Assembly: GCA_023512835.1 (NCBI GenBank) | Contig: CM042090.1 | Location: 15,054,617 to 15,118,616 of the forward strand | DNA from: Taxillus chinensis | Lineage: Eukaryota > Streptophyta > Magnoliopsida > Santalales > Loranthaceae | DNA: 64,000 bases | Direction: 5' to 3' | Part shown: positions 25,743 to 36,440 of the stretch, one piece after another | Numbering within the stretch: the stretch's first letter is position 1 | Layout: each line of letters opens with the position of its first letter | Notes under the pieces: generated by a model | Told to the model about the DNA's origin: nothing | The model's database searches: none | Seen by the model: only the letters and a program-made list of their open reading frames with translations | Program-made: the position numbers and the translations under genes

Positions 25743-26637
25743 TCCTGATTGAAGCTGTGATGGCTATTTCATATCGCTTTTTTGTTCATGTGCAGTCGCA
25801 ATTTTATGTTTGTTTCATTATTATTATTATACGAAGGAAGAGATGTTCTGCGAAAATGAGGATAAGGCAATGTATTATTTGTAATCATTGAATTTGAATA
25901 ATTGTTTCATTCTCACCTTTGATCGACACGCTTCTAACCAAACGGATCCAAGTTTAACGTGTGACTCCTGGATGGATGTTTTCTTTTATCTACGCTTCTC
26001 ACCTTTGATACGCTGTGGCGTTATTCATTGTATGCATATCCGAGCTTTCTTCATAATGAAATTCCACACTGCCATTTTCACCACTTCATTCTTCTTCATA
26101 GGTTCTATTTTTGCCCGAAAACGTACTTTTTTGTTTTTTTTTTGGTAAACACCCTATTCAGATGACACTAGAGATAAAATGTAGTTCTGTTCTCGCAGTC
26201 GTTAGGTTCCAACTAAGAAGTCAAACAACTTTAAATTAGAAGGAAACATTACTTTTATTCTAACAGTAATGTTTGAGAAAAACTACCTCAAACAGCGTGC
26301 TCAAACATTGTCTTTGTTTTCACATGCATTATTGTTATTTATTTCTCACTAATCAAAGGCAAATGCCCATTAATTAAGAGACAGGGTACACGGTCGACCA
26401 TCGATACTCGAGAGTATCTATGTTCAAGTCAAGTCTTCACCGCACGAAAAGTACAAATAAATAATTACATAGATAAGAAAAAGAATAAAGCCTACGATTA
26501 GTAACCGTAATTTCAGCTAATTTAGTCACGTAAATAAAACATTGGTCACTGAAACACAAGCCCCGTATTTGTTTTTCTTTATTTCAAGTTGGTTTATAAA
26601 TACATGCATTCTTGACCAAGAAGACCACAACAAATTA

Positions 26638-26640
<3 letters not shown>
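25743..26640. other. SPT5 3' region and PIN6-type gene promoter
   Basis: The first part is likely the SPT5 3' UTR; AT-rich strings near 25880-25900 could hold its poly(A) signal. From about 26200 to 26640 lies the upstream region of the plus-strand PIN6-type gene. No other gene seen. Confidence 0.5.

Positions 26641-26689
<49 letters not shown>
26641..26689. repeat. (AG)n microsatellite in the PIN6 leader
   Basis: About 24 AG units ending six bases before the start codon at 26695, so probably inside the 5' UTR. GA/CT repeats of this kind bind plant BASIC PENTACYSTEINE proteins; that is family knowledge, not shown here. Confidence 0.9.
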
Positions 26690-26691
<2 letters not shown>

Positions 26692-26694
26692 AAG

Positions 26695-29600
26695 ATGATA
26701 AGTGGGGATGATTTGTACAAGGTGATGTGCGCGATGGTGCCGCTGTACTTCGCGATGCTGGTGGCGTACGGCGCGGTCAAGTGGTGGAATATATTCACCC
26801 CGGAGCAGTGCTCCGGCATCAACCGCTTCGTTGCGGTGTTCGCCGTCCCGGTGCTGTCGTTCCACTTCATCTCCGAGAACAATCCGTACCAGATGGACGC
26901 CAAGTTCATCTTCGCCGACACCGTCTCAAAACTCGCTGTTCTGGCTCTGCTCACCGCCTGGGGGACCTTCCTCGGCGGAGGACTGGACTGGTCGATCACT
27001 CTGTTTTCTGTCGCTACTCTGCCCAACACCCTCGTCATGGGCATTCCTCTGCTCCACGCCATGTACGGCCATTTCACCCAGAGCCTCATGGTCCAGCTTG
27101 TCGTCCTCCAATGCATTATCTGGTATTTTGTTTTTCTAGCACTCCATTTCAGTTTATCTGGCAATTTTGACACCCCCTTTTTCTTGCCTAACCAGAACCA
27201 AAAGGAACCGAAAAAAAACAACGCAAAAATCACAAACTTATATTAAATTTCAGAATAAAGTTAAGGAAAATTTGTGGGTTGTCGAAAAGATTTCCGATTG
27301 AGGAACATAAACAGCGATTTTCCCTTCCATTTCGATCAAACATCAAGGAAGAAGGAATCAAGGAAAGTGATCAATATATTAAATTTAGGATTGATGTGTG
27401 TAATGAACTTCAAAAGACAATTAGAGAAAACAAATATAATGTTGAATGTTGGACATGGGTTTCGAACGTTGGTCTCCCCTGTTTTACAGGTACACACTGC
27501 TGCTCTTCCTCTACGAATACAGAGCAGCTACCGAACTGATCCGTTCCCAGTTCCCGGGAACCGCCGCGGCCTCAATATCAAAATTCGAGATCGACGGCGA
27601 CGTCATGTCGCTGGACGGGCGGGACACACTGCTCGCGGACTCGGAGATGGACGGCAACGGGCGGATCCGGGTGAGGATCCGACGGTCCACGTCGTCCGCA
27701 CCCGACCAGGGACTGTCCTCCGCCGTCGGCCTCACTCCCCGGCCGTCGAATCTCTCCGGTGCCGAGATATTTTCAGTCACGACGCCGGCGCCGGAATTCG
27801 GAACCGGGGACTTTCCGCCAATAGGGTACCGAACGGCGATGAGCCCTCCATTCTCCGGCGATGGGTACGCGTCGTCGGAGGCGCACTCACAGCAGCCGAC
27901 GCCGCGGGCATCGAACTTTACGGAGATGGAGGCCACAGCGGCGGCGGCGCCTGTAGCCCTGATGGGGACGGTGTCGCCGGTGGGCGGGAAAGTGTACCGG
28001 CAGCAGTCTCCGGCGTTTCCCGGTAGGAGGTTGCTGTGGGACCGACTGTCGCCGGTGAGGAAGGGGCGACAGGGTGGGGAAGAGAAGCAGGGGCTCAAAA
28101 ACGACGTCGTTGCAGGTATGAACTTTGGCAATGCAGGTCAATTCTATTGCTTTGATAGTGAGAACTGCCTACTGCAAGCCTCGCGCACTATAGTAGTAAT
28201 ACAAGATGTTTTTATTATAATATTTTTTTTTACGAAAATATTTTATATTTTAAAAAATAATAGAATTAAAATAATGAAATAGAAACATATTATAATAAAA
28301 TATAGACCATTCACCGATGGTACTATTTAACCTCAACAAAACATTATTTTTGTGGGCATATAATATAGACCAATGCAAAGGATAGGTATACTAATTATTA
28401 TTATTAGGGACGGGTGATTAAATAAATTTTGGTAATTAAGTAAACCTTTTTGTTTTTCTCAAGAAACTTATATATATATATATACATATAAACTTTTGAA
28501 GTCATGGGTGTTCCATCGATCATATTCATTGAAGTCACGTGCACGTAGATCCCTCCAATGTAGTCTTGCTGTTTCGTGATACCTATCTGACACCGTATTG
28601 TATGCCCAAAAATGAATAATTGAGCCACGCTACTCTTCTTTTTGTGACATTAATGTGACAAAGGTTATTGTCTTTTTTTGAGAAATCTTTTTCTGTGCCC
28701 TGGAACCATATATTGTATTATTGAAGGTGTTGCATTTTTCAACCTTTAACTTTTTCACTATTACAGTCACGTGTGTGTGCTAGTAAAAAAAATCATTGAA
28801 TTTCAATCTAGCTAGGAATAGTCACTGTCCACGTACGTAGCGGCGAGAGTTAATATTACTTGGCCTGTACGTATGAGGACATGAACTATTTTCTCATTGC
28901 CATCATTATCTACACTTATACATATACCGTAATTTTATTAGGATGGAATATATAATAACATTTTATATTTGGTTACCAGCATTTTGATCTATACAGCCCT
29001 AAGGCAGCTTTACATAGTATAGTGAATGGGGAATAATACGCGTTAATTAGTAATATTTATTCAACTCCACAAGAAAAAACAAAAGAGAAAGAAATATACA
29101 TCATGTTAATAACTGTGCGTTTTTCTTTATATATATGTGTGTGTGTGTGGGTGTGTGTGTGTGTATATTATATATACTAATATCTCAGAGAAGGAGCTTA
29201 GCTTCAGACAAGGCTCTCCAATGCCAAATGATCAGGAAGTAGGGACAAAGCATACATCCACGAACCAGGCTATGCCGCGTGCAATTGTCATGCTAAGATT
29301 GATACTGATCGTGGTTGGTCGGAAGCTGTCCCGCAATCCAAACACTTATTCCAGCATCTTGGGCCTCATATGGTCTCTAGTATCTTTCAGGCTAGCTTCA
29401 TTATCTACGATATATATATAAATTTCATATGGGATGGTTAATTAGTATATGGTGTGACACGTACGGGATATACTTAGTTCAAAGCTAAGTCATTTTGATA
29501 AAATTTTCTTTATTTTATATTGTATTCTATAAAATATGATCACTCATCAGAATCCCGTATGCCGGTGTCACGCCATATCAAAATTTTCCATTTCATATTT

Positions 29601-30984
29601 CAGTCCTCATCAAACTTATTATTATTTTTAAAAATAAAAAAAATGCTTTTGTACGTACCAATACCATTGATCAGGTGGGACGTCGCAATGCCGAGTTTGT
29701 TAAAATCCTCAATCAAGATTATCTCAGATGCAGGTCTTGGGATGGCCATGTTCAGTTTAGGTATATATATGTATGGGTATACATGCATATATTAATGCCT
29801 TACACGTCATATTACGCGTAACATACATCACCATGATCATCATCAATCTCATATATATCACACACATATAATATATAAATATATATGCGAATATTCATGC
29901 AGGGTTGTTCATGGCCCTTCAGCCCCGGCTGATAGCGTGTGGCACAAAGAGGGCAGTGGTGGTGATGGCCATTCGCTTCCTTGGCGGACCTGCCTTAATG
30001 TCGGCAGCATCGGTGGCCGTTGGACTGAGAGGCGTTCATCTACACACGGCTATAGTACAGGTGCTATATATATGATATATTGATGACATATATATATATA
30101 TATATGTTTATGGTTCACGTGCTAAAATCAATGATGACTTTTCAATATAGTTTCTTGTGAGTATTCATTCATTAATATATATATATATATATATAATGTA
30201 TGTGTGTGTACGTGTATATATATAACTAATTAATATAGTCCTGTTGCTGAATGTCTTAGGCAGCACTGCCCCAGGGAATCGTACCATTTGTCTTTGCAAG
30301 GGAATATGGATTGCATCCAGACATTCTAAGCACTGGGTTAGTCAAATTTACCTCTATCTACTTTCTTTTTTGATTCGTGACTTAATTAACTATACATAAA
30401 TCAATGTTTGCTTCTTTCCTGTGCATAAATTGGAGTGCTTTGGCCTACGTCGAGGGTCGGCGAGGGGGCTATGTGGTACATAATATAGTATTAATATTTC
30501 CGTATTTACAAGGAGCCTACGAGTGCCCTTTATAACATTAAATTAATATATATATAGATATATATGATTGCAACTTGCAAGCGAGATATTGACCTTTGAA
30601 AAACTTTTTTTTTTCTGTCTTTTATCCTTTATATTTCCCGTATTTACGGGGCCACTTTGGAATTATATAGCTCAAAAGTGTTTTTGCATATCTTCATTTT
30701 ATTGAAACCTTTTGTGGCGTGATTTACTTTATGATAGAAAAAAGACGCCTACATAATATATGTATAGACAAGTCCGCATCTCTAATTATTCTCTAGTGTC
30801 AATTTTCAGATCTAATGAGTCATGAATATTGTAATTTACATATCTGATGATATATATTTTTCTTTTTTTTTTTTTGGTCAGAGATTATATTGCTAATTAG
30901 TACTTATGTTATTGCAGGGTAATATTTGGGATGTTAATATCGTTACCAATTACCCTCCTCTACTACGTACTGTTAGGCCTATGA
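26695..30984 (+). CDS. PIN6: PIN auxin efflux carrier, PIN6-type (7 exons, 547 aa)
   Basis: Exons: 26695-27122, 27490-28115, 29189-29390, 29675-29760, 29903-30060, 30260-30336, 30918-30984; 1644 nt, all in phase. PIN proteins export auxin across the plasma membrane or move it between cytosol and ER. The N-terminal membrane block carries family signatures ([40 protein letters not shown]). A hydrophilic loop of roughly 200-230 residues follows, with [32 protein letters not shown] and EKELSFR. The C-terminal block has [48 protein letters not shown] and ends LLYYVLLGL. The mid-length loop and its wording match Arabidopsis PIN6 (about 570 aa) better than PIN1/2/3/7 (longer loop) or PIN5/8 (very short loop). 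The donor after exon 3 reads TTTCAG-GCTAGC, an apparent GC donor; no GT alternative keeps the conserved residues. Confidence 0.94.
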
Positions 30985-31549
30985 AATAAAACGTGAACGA
31001 CATTGAAAACTAGTCTTGAGAGAATTGGGACATCCGCCATGCACCGTATATGGTTTGAGTTTAGGGCCTTAGGGGTGGCCTAGACTTGCGGTGCCAACGT
31101 ACATATACGTGTTTGCGCGCGAGATATACTCCCATGGAGATTGACTAATTCTTGAAAAGGCGTTGGAAGATTCATCGGAATCTGAATGCTGGCATTTGAT
31201 TTCAAGCCTATTGAAGTAATTAGAGCTTCCATGCATGCATGCATAGCCGGCTAGCCTAAGATAATGTATCGATCATTTATGATGAATTATGATTATTCGG
31301 GAATATAAATTATATACATACATTTATTCTCCAGTTATTTTAATGTCATTTAGTCTCGAATTTTAATATTTATTTGTTCGTGGATTTATTCAAACTTTCT
31401 TAATTAAGCATATTTATTCAAACACTGTACTTAATCCAACCAAAAAAAAATTATTCTAACTTTTAAATAGATAGGGAAGTTCTTATACAGTGTACTTGTT
31501 GAATATACGGTTGTACCAAATGTGGACATTATTAATCTCTTGAGTTTAA

Positions 31550-32495
31550 TTTAAAGGCTTATGTGATTAAAGGATCACACAATTTGTTGTGTGAATATGT
31601 GATTGGTTGTAGTATGAAAATCAAGTTGAATGTGGAAATCATTAATGTTTCATATCAAAGTTAAATCAGGTGGCTATTGCTTCACTTGCGATGAAACAGT
31701 AAAGACATTCACCGCTTCCAAATTTTCTAACTTCCCAAAAGTGGATTTGGGGAAAAAAATCGATACATAATTTTAAGGCAAGAATATAAGTATTATAGTT
31801 TATTATTATATAAGCTAACATAATTTTAAATCTATATAACAATTTGTTTTTAAGTGTATCATGACTCTCTTATGCTGGTATATTCATTTCTTTAATTACT
31901 AAATGGGATGAAAAGAATAAAAGGATCTACCTCAACTAGCTCACTAATTGTAAGAATAACATAATAAGATCATATCTGACATAAGAAATTAAAAAATTAA
32001 TTTATGTTTGGACATCATATTATAATTATATAGGTTAACTATTTAATTATTATAACATAATGTATTATCAATTAAATAAATATTTTCATGTTGTGATATT
32101 TACTTAATGCATTAAAGATTTTCATAATTTTAAAACTACCCATTAACTTACTCCAAATATAAGAAATGTTATAACAAGATCAAAGTAGAAACATAAAGTT
32201 TTAATATAGCATAATAATAATTAAAAATATATATACACAACTTCGAATAACAAAAGAGTCATTTACTCTGTTTAATAAAGTAGTTAAAGAAGAATTAATA
32301 TTTATCAAAGCTCTTTTGAATAAAATAAATAAAGAGAGAAATTAAGAAAGAAAAATGAAAAATCAAGTTATTAGTATATTAGTCTTAAAGGCTCTCGTGA
32401 TTGAAGGATCACACAAGTGTATTTGTTTTATAAATACATGATTGGTTGTAATTTAAAAATCAAGTTAAATGGGAAAATCATTATTTCAACTGTAC
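31550..32495 (+). repeat. Pair of diverged direct repeats about 840 bp apart
   Basis: Copies at about 31550-31660 and 32385-32495 share TAAAGGCT, GTGATT-AAGGATCACACAA, ATGTGATTGGTTGTA and AAAATCAAGTT-AATG-GAAAATCATTA in the same order. They could be ends of a decayed element or two insertions of the same repeat. The DNA between them shows no coding content. Confidence 0.6.
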
Positions 32496-33580
32496 ATATT
32501 AAATATACATGCCAATATTCGTATTACTGTTAAATCTCGGTTAAATCATTGTGTATATTTACTTGAGTGTTTTTTTTACGTCTAATATATTTTTAAATAA
32601 TAATTTTAATAAAAAATAGTCCAAAATAAAATCAATTCAATACATTTAATAATAATAAAAATTTAAGATAAAACGATATCAATATACACATTTATAATAC
32701 AAATATTAATTTTATAAGTTAAAATACAAGCTAGACTTTAGTAACAAGTATGATATTTTCATACCTCACTCAACTCATACTAGTTTTTTTTTTAACGAAT
32801 AAAATGACTTTTGATTTCCTACACTTGCCACACTATCGAATCATACTATTTTTGTGATGATCATGAATACACACTAGCTTGGTTATTAGTTTCTTCGGTG
32901 TAATTAAGGCATGATTTAAGGTGTTGGGTATAACTGTTCGATCAAAATTATTGAAGCCTGGGGTGAGCGAGCTTGATTGCCCAGTTTTAAATTTTCCAAC
33001 TTTCATATGATTTGAATTTTCTTTTAAATATAATCATTTCTTTAGTATTAAAATTTAAAAAATATATTATGAATTTAAAAAGTATATCAAAAGGGGAGGT
33101 AGAGTATTTTAAGATAAAAAATGAAGTAAATTAATTCATGACAAATATTAATTTAAAAATATATATGTAATAGATTTCAACGTATTTTTGAAATATGAAT
33201 TATGAAAACAAAAGTCCGTAAAACAAATGCACTTAATTTAATATTTATTATTAAATTATTTTAAAGAGGTTATCGATCACGTTTAAAGAGTTAATTTTGA
33301 AAAAGCTAAATTTAAATTATAGTAATGCATAATTATTTTTTAAATTATAATATATGTGAAGTAATTTTTGGAAAGTGTAAAAGTAAGATGGTATTATTTT
33401 TAACAGAAAGTGTAAAAGTAATTATACAATATTGATAGTAATAATAAAACCCGGGGGAAAAAACATTAACTATTACAACGATATTGAGCATATCAATTTC
33501 ACCCGTGACATGGTAGCCTGGTTGATCCACATAAAGAGGCCACGCCCTTTCGTACGAACGGAGATCAAATAAATTAACAA

Positions 33581-33589
33581 AAAAAAAAG
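33581..33589 (-). terminator. Pol III terminator of tRNA-Leu
   Basis: The A run on the plus strand reads as at least eight T on the minus strand shortly after the tRNA 3' end. Confidence 0.7.
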
Positions 33590-33593
33590 CAAT

Positions 33594-33600
33594 GTTGAGA

Positions 33601-33633
<33 letters not shown>

Positions 33634-33673
33634 ACCTTAATCTGGCGCCTTAGACCAACTCGGCCATCTCAAC
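33594..33673 (-). tRNA. tRNA-Leu (anticodon UAA)
   Basis: Read on the minus strand: acceptor arm GTTGAGA pairs with TCTCAAC, D arm starts GCCGAGTTGGTC, anticodon stem-loop CCAGATTAAGGTTCTGG carries TAA, a longer variable arm follows (class II tRNA, as expected for Leu), and the T arm reads GTGGGTTCAAATCCCAC. The discriminator base is A at 33593. A run of T on the minus strand follows about 5 bp later and is a good RNA polymerase III terminator. No intron. Both internal promoter boxes look intact. Confidence 0.95.
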
Positions 33674-34727
33674 TTCTACTTTATGGCAGATTTAATGTTA
33701 TTTTATAACAACTAAGAGTCTAAAACAGGCAACTTAGTCAAAAAAATTGTTAATTATATTTTAGTTTTTTAAAAATAAATAAATCCCGTCGATCTATATT
33801 ATTTCAATATTCCATGCCAATTCACAATTGATGTCAATAGTATGTTTGGGTGACTTTAATAGATAATATAATGCATATTCATTATGAAGATGAAGAAATA
33901 TGTTATTATTAGAGCCTAATAATCTGACATCTAAAAATTATGTAGTGTGCAATAAATAAAAAAAATTATTACTCGTTTTTATTTTAAATTAAATAATTAT
34001 TGTAATTATATTTTAAAAAAAAGTAAGTAAAGTAACTTTAATATCGCTTGAATTGTTCTAAAATTTGAAAAAGGAAGTATATTGTTAAATGAAAATATAG
34101 TTACAAAAAAAGTGAGTTTGAGTGTATAAAAAAATTGAACATAACATTTTAATTTAATACTTTACAAAACATATTATGTATTTTTTTCTTAGACGGTTAA
34201 ATATGATTTCTTATATTGGGTATTGTAGTTGTAGTTGTATATGCTTGTAGTTGTAGCAAAGAGGCGCAGGCATTACATTGAATTGTATTTGTAGACGTTT
34301 AATCTTCAATTAGACGAATGACGGCTCCAAATAAATTAAAAGTAGACATTTGTAACGAAAAAATCAAAATGAACAACCTTATAAAGATAATGGTGCCCAA
34401 ATGAAAACCTTTTAAAAACTAATCTGTTTCAAAGTTCTCACAATACTAAATTAAAATTATATTGCTGCCCTTGAATAAATTGAAATTACAGTGACAATCT
34501 GCATGTTTTTTTTTTTTTTTTTAAATTTCTCTTTCATATTCACTTAAGAAATTTATTACATAACACAAGATGTACCTGTATAAATTCATATATATATATA
34601 TACACACACACAGCCAATGAATCTCCCATTATATATATATCAACTGAAACATGTCCTTTTATTATTTTTCATTACTCATTGTTAATTGATGAATAGAATA
34701 CAATTGTATAGGATTTTAGGACTTAGG
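33674..34727. other. AT-rich spacer, no gene seen
   Basis: Only simple sequence, including a T run near 34507-34522. The last part (about 34560-34727) is probably 3' UTR of the minus-strand TED6/7-like gene. Confidence 0.5.
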
Positions 34728-35177
34728 CTACACAATATTGTGTTGACGATGACATGCAGAATCACCAGAAGAAGATGCTTCAACTTGAAGGGCATGAGCA
34801 ACAATTTCCTGTGCAGATTTACCTTTAAGTTCTTCCCCAACTCTATCCTCGTCTACCTCCTTTCTGATCATTTCTTGTGCATGCACGTCATCCTCTATGG
34901 TCATCACCACAGCTTCTTCCCCATGTAATCCTATAGGCATTTTGGCCTCATTAACCTTCATGTGTTCATCCACATTCACGATATCAGCTTCTGTGATAGT
35001 CTTCTGCTTGTGCTGCTTCCTCATTTTGATGAAGCAACAGAGGGCAGATAAGAGCAGTGCTATGAAGAAAAGTCCACCGATGGAGACAAAAACCACGATT
35101 ATGACTGTGGTATTGCTGTCAGATGAGGGTGGAGGAGGCAGTGGTGGGGGGAAGTTGGTGTTTTGGACAGATGCCAT
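34728..35177 (-). CDS. TED6/7-like xylem membrane protein (149 aa)
   Basis: Single-exon gene. The protein opens with a Pro-rich extracellular stretch (FPPPLPPPP), has one membrane segment at about residues 24-50 (TVIIVVFVSIGGLFF...LCCFIK) and a charged cytosolic tail with ITEADIVNVDEH and a VMTIEDDVH motif. This layout and wording match TRACHEARY ELEMENT DIFFERENTIATION-RELATED 6/7, small plasma-membrane proteins reported to associate with the secondary-wall cellulose synthase complex in forming xylem vessels. The ATG at 35177 was chosen because TATA-like strings lie just upstream on the minus strand (about 35248-35262); an in-frame ATG at 35240 (MSHKGS) would lie at or before the expected transcription start. 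The frame stays open up to about 35543, so a longer product cannot be excluded. The family call is from memory of the motif. Confidence 0.85.
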   Translation of the reverse strand: MASVQNTNFPPPLPPPPSSDSNTTVIIVVFVSIGGLFFIALLLSALCCFIKMRKQHKQKTITEADIVNVDEHMKVNEAKMPIGLHGEEAVVMTIEDDVHAQEMIRKEVDEDRVGEELKGKSAQEIVAHALQVEASSSGDSACHRQHNIV

Positions 35178-36080
35178 TCCGTCAAATATATGAGGATTGT
35201 TGAGAATTAGTGCTCGTGTGATGCTGCCCTTGTGCGACATACAACTATATATGGATAAATATATGAAGGGACTAGGAAGGGTACTGTATGAAGTCTTTCT
35301 GAAGTTTTTGGAGAAGCGGTTATATTTTTTTTCTTTTAAATATGGGGTGATACTTGATTTTAAATCCAAGTTTTGTGATGATTGCATCAGAAAACACGTC
35401 TGAAAGTGAAAGCTTCGCCTTTGTTCCTTTGAAGGGCGGTTTTCAGTACCACAAGACATGTAAGTTTTAAAGCAAACAGGCAAGCAACGTTTAATTCCCT
35501 TAAAATGTTTTCTTCCCTGTAGAGATCCTGATCGTTGTTCCAATATGGATTATCAGGAAATTTACATCATTTCTTCTACAGGAATACCATAAAAGCTCAA
35601 CCACATTTCCAAGATGAGGCTCAAATATAATGGATAAATTATTTATTGTTACATGTTTTAAATAACTTATTTGATTTTTATTTTTAAGATTTTTTTATTT
35701 CAAATATATACTATTATTTTTCAGCAATATCTCTTATACATTATTAAATTTCTATCAATTTTATTTTTGATTTGTTTGAATTGACAACTTATATAAGAGA
35801 TTTGATTATTGTAATCGATGATTTTGTGCTGCTGCTAAAGATAGAGAGATTTCAAAATTATAAATATGTACTTCTTACATAATATAAATACTCAACTACA
35901 ACCATAAAAAAGAATAAAAAATTATTAACTTCATGAAAAAATTTGTCTAAATGTCAAATATAAGAAGAGAAAATTTATTACAGAAGATAATAGAAAAACA
36001 AAATGCTCTTGTTGGGATGATTACGAACCGACACTAACTCGATTTATAGGATCCTATACCTGAAAACATAACTAAAAAGG
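35178..36080. other. TED6/7-like gene promoter and spacer
   Basis: No separate gene seen. A near-match to the tracheary-element cis element (consensus CTTNAAAGCNA) lies at 35465-35475 with one mismatch, about 290 bp before the start codon. AT-rich spacer follows. Confidence 0.4.
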
Positions 36081-36099
36081 AATAATAATCATTTTGGTT

Positions 36100-36240
36100 T
36101 AACTCAAGAACTTGCAAGACTAACTTGCAGATATATTCACGAAAATTGTGTCCAATCGAATTTTCAATGGGTATATTGACAAATTAAACATGAACGACAT
36201 CTATGCACTAACTTGAGGGTATGTGTTGAGAATTGAAGAA
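36100..36240 (+). mobile_element. Ty1/copia pol 3' end and LTR start, remnant
   Basis: Translation reads LADIFTKIVSN then IDKLNMNDIYALT-stop. That is the end of copia polyproteins (LADIFTK near the RNase H end, then KLxMxDIYAPT-stop). A purine-rich GAGGG tract follows, then TGTTGAGA at 36225, where a 3' LTR would begin. The rest of pol is not recognisable upstream. Confidence 0.75.
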
Positions 36241-36285
36241 ATCGTCATTATTTCCAAGTTAGTGCATTGTCATATATGATATACT

Positions 36286-36345
36286 AATCAATTCATAGCA
36301 TCGAGCCTTAATATGTCCAGTTTCACCACAATGAGTACACACGTT
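36286..36345 (-). mobile_element. Copia gag zinc knuckle remnant, opposite strand
   Basis: On the minus strand 36339-36298 encodes CTHCGETGHIKARC, a perfect CX2CX4HX4C retroviral zinc knuckle, followed by YELI as in copia gag proteins. It is oriented against the pol remnant just before it, so two elements meet here. Neighbouring sequence up to about 36420 may belong to the same gag but has stops. Confidence 0.7.
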
Positions 36346-36440
36346 TTAGTTTTGCAATTCCCAGTTCATAGCTTTCCTTTTGTGATCCAGATGACCAAGA
36401 TTGGTTAACAACCTGCTTGAAGACAGAATCCGATTTCAGA

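Larger units (their letters stand above)
30985..33590. other. AT-rich intergenic DNA, no gene seen
   Basis: No coding region. It contains two related repeats of about 110 bp (about 31550-31660 and 32385-32495). The PIN6 3' UTR probably occupies the first few hundred bases; an AATAAA lies right after the stop codon at 30986. Confidence 0.55.

Noticed and set aside
26526..27233. Minus-strand open frame of 235 codons opposite PIN6 exon 1
   Set aside because: It is the antisense shadow of exon 1 and the AG repeat (poly Ser-Leu); the plus-strand frame carries the PIN signatures.
27511..28131. Minus-strand open frame opposite PIN6 exon 2, and another plus frame at 27274-28026
   Set aside because: GC-rich loop exon leaves other frames open by chance; no family content.
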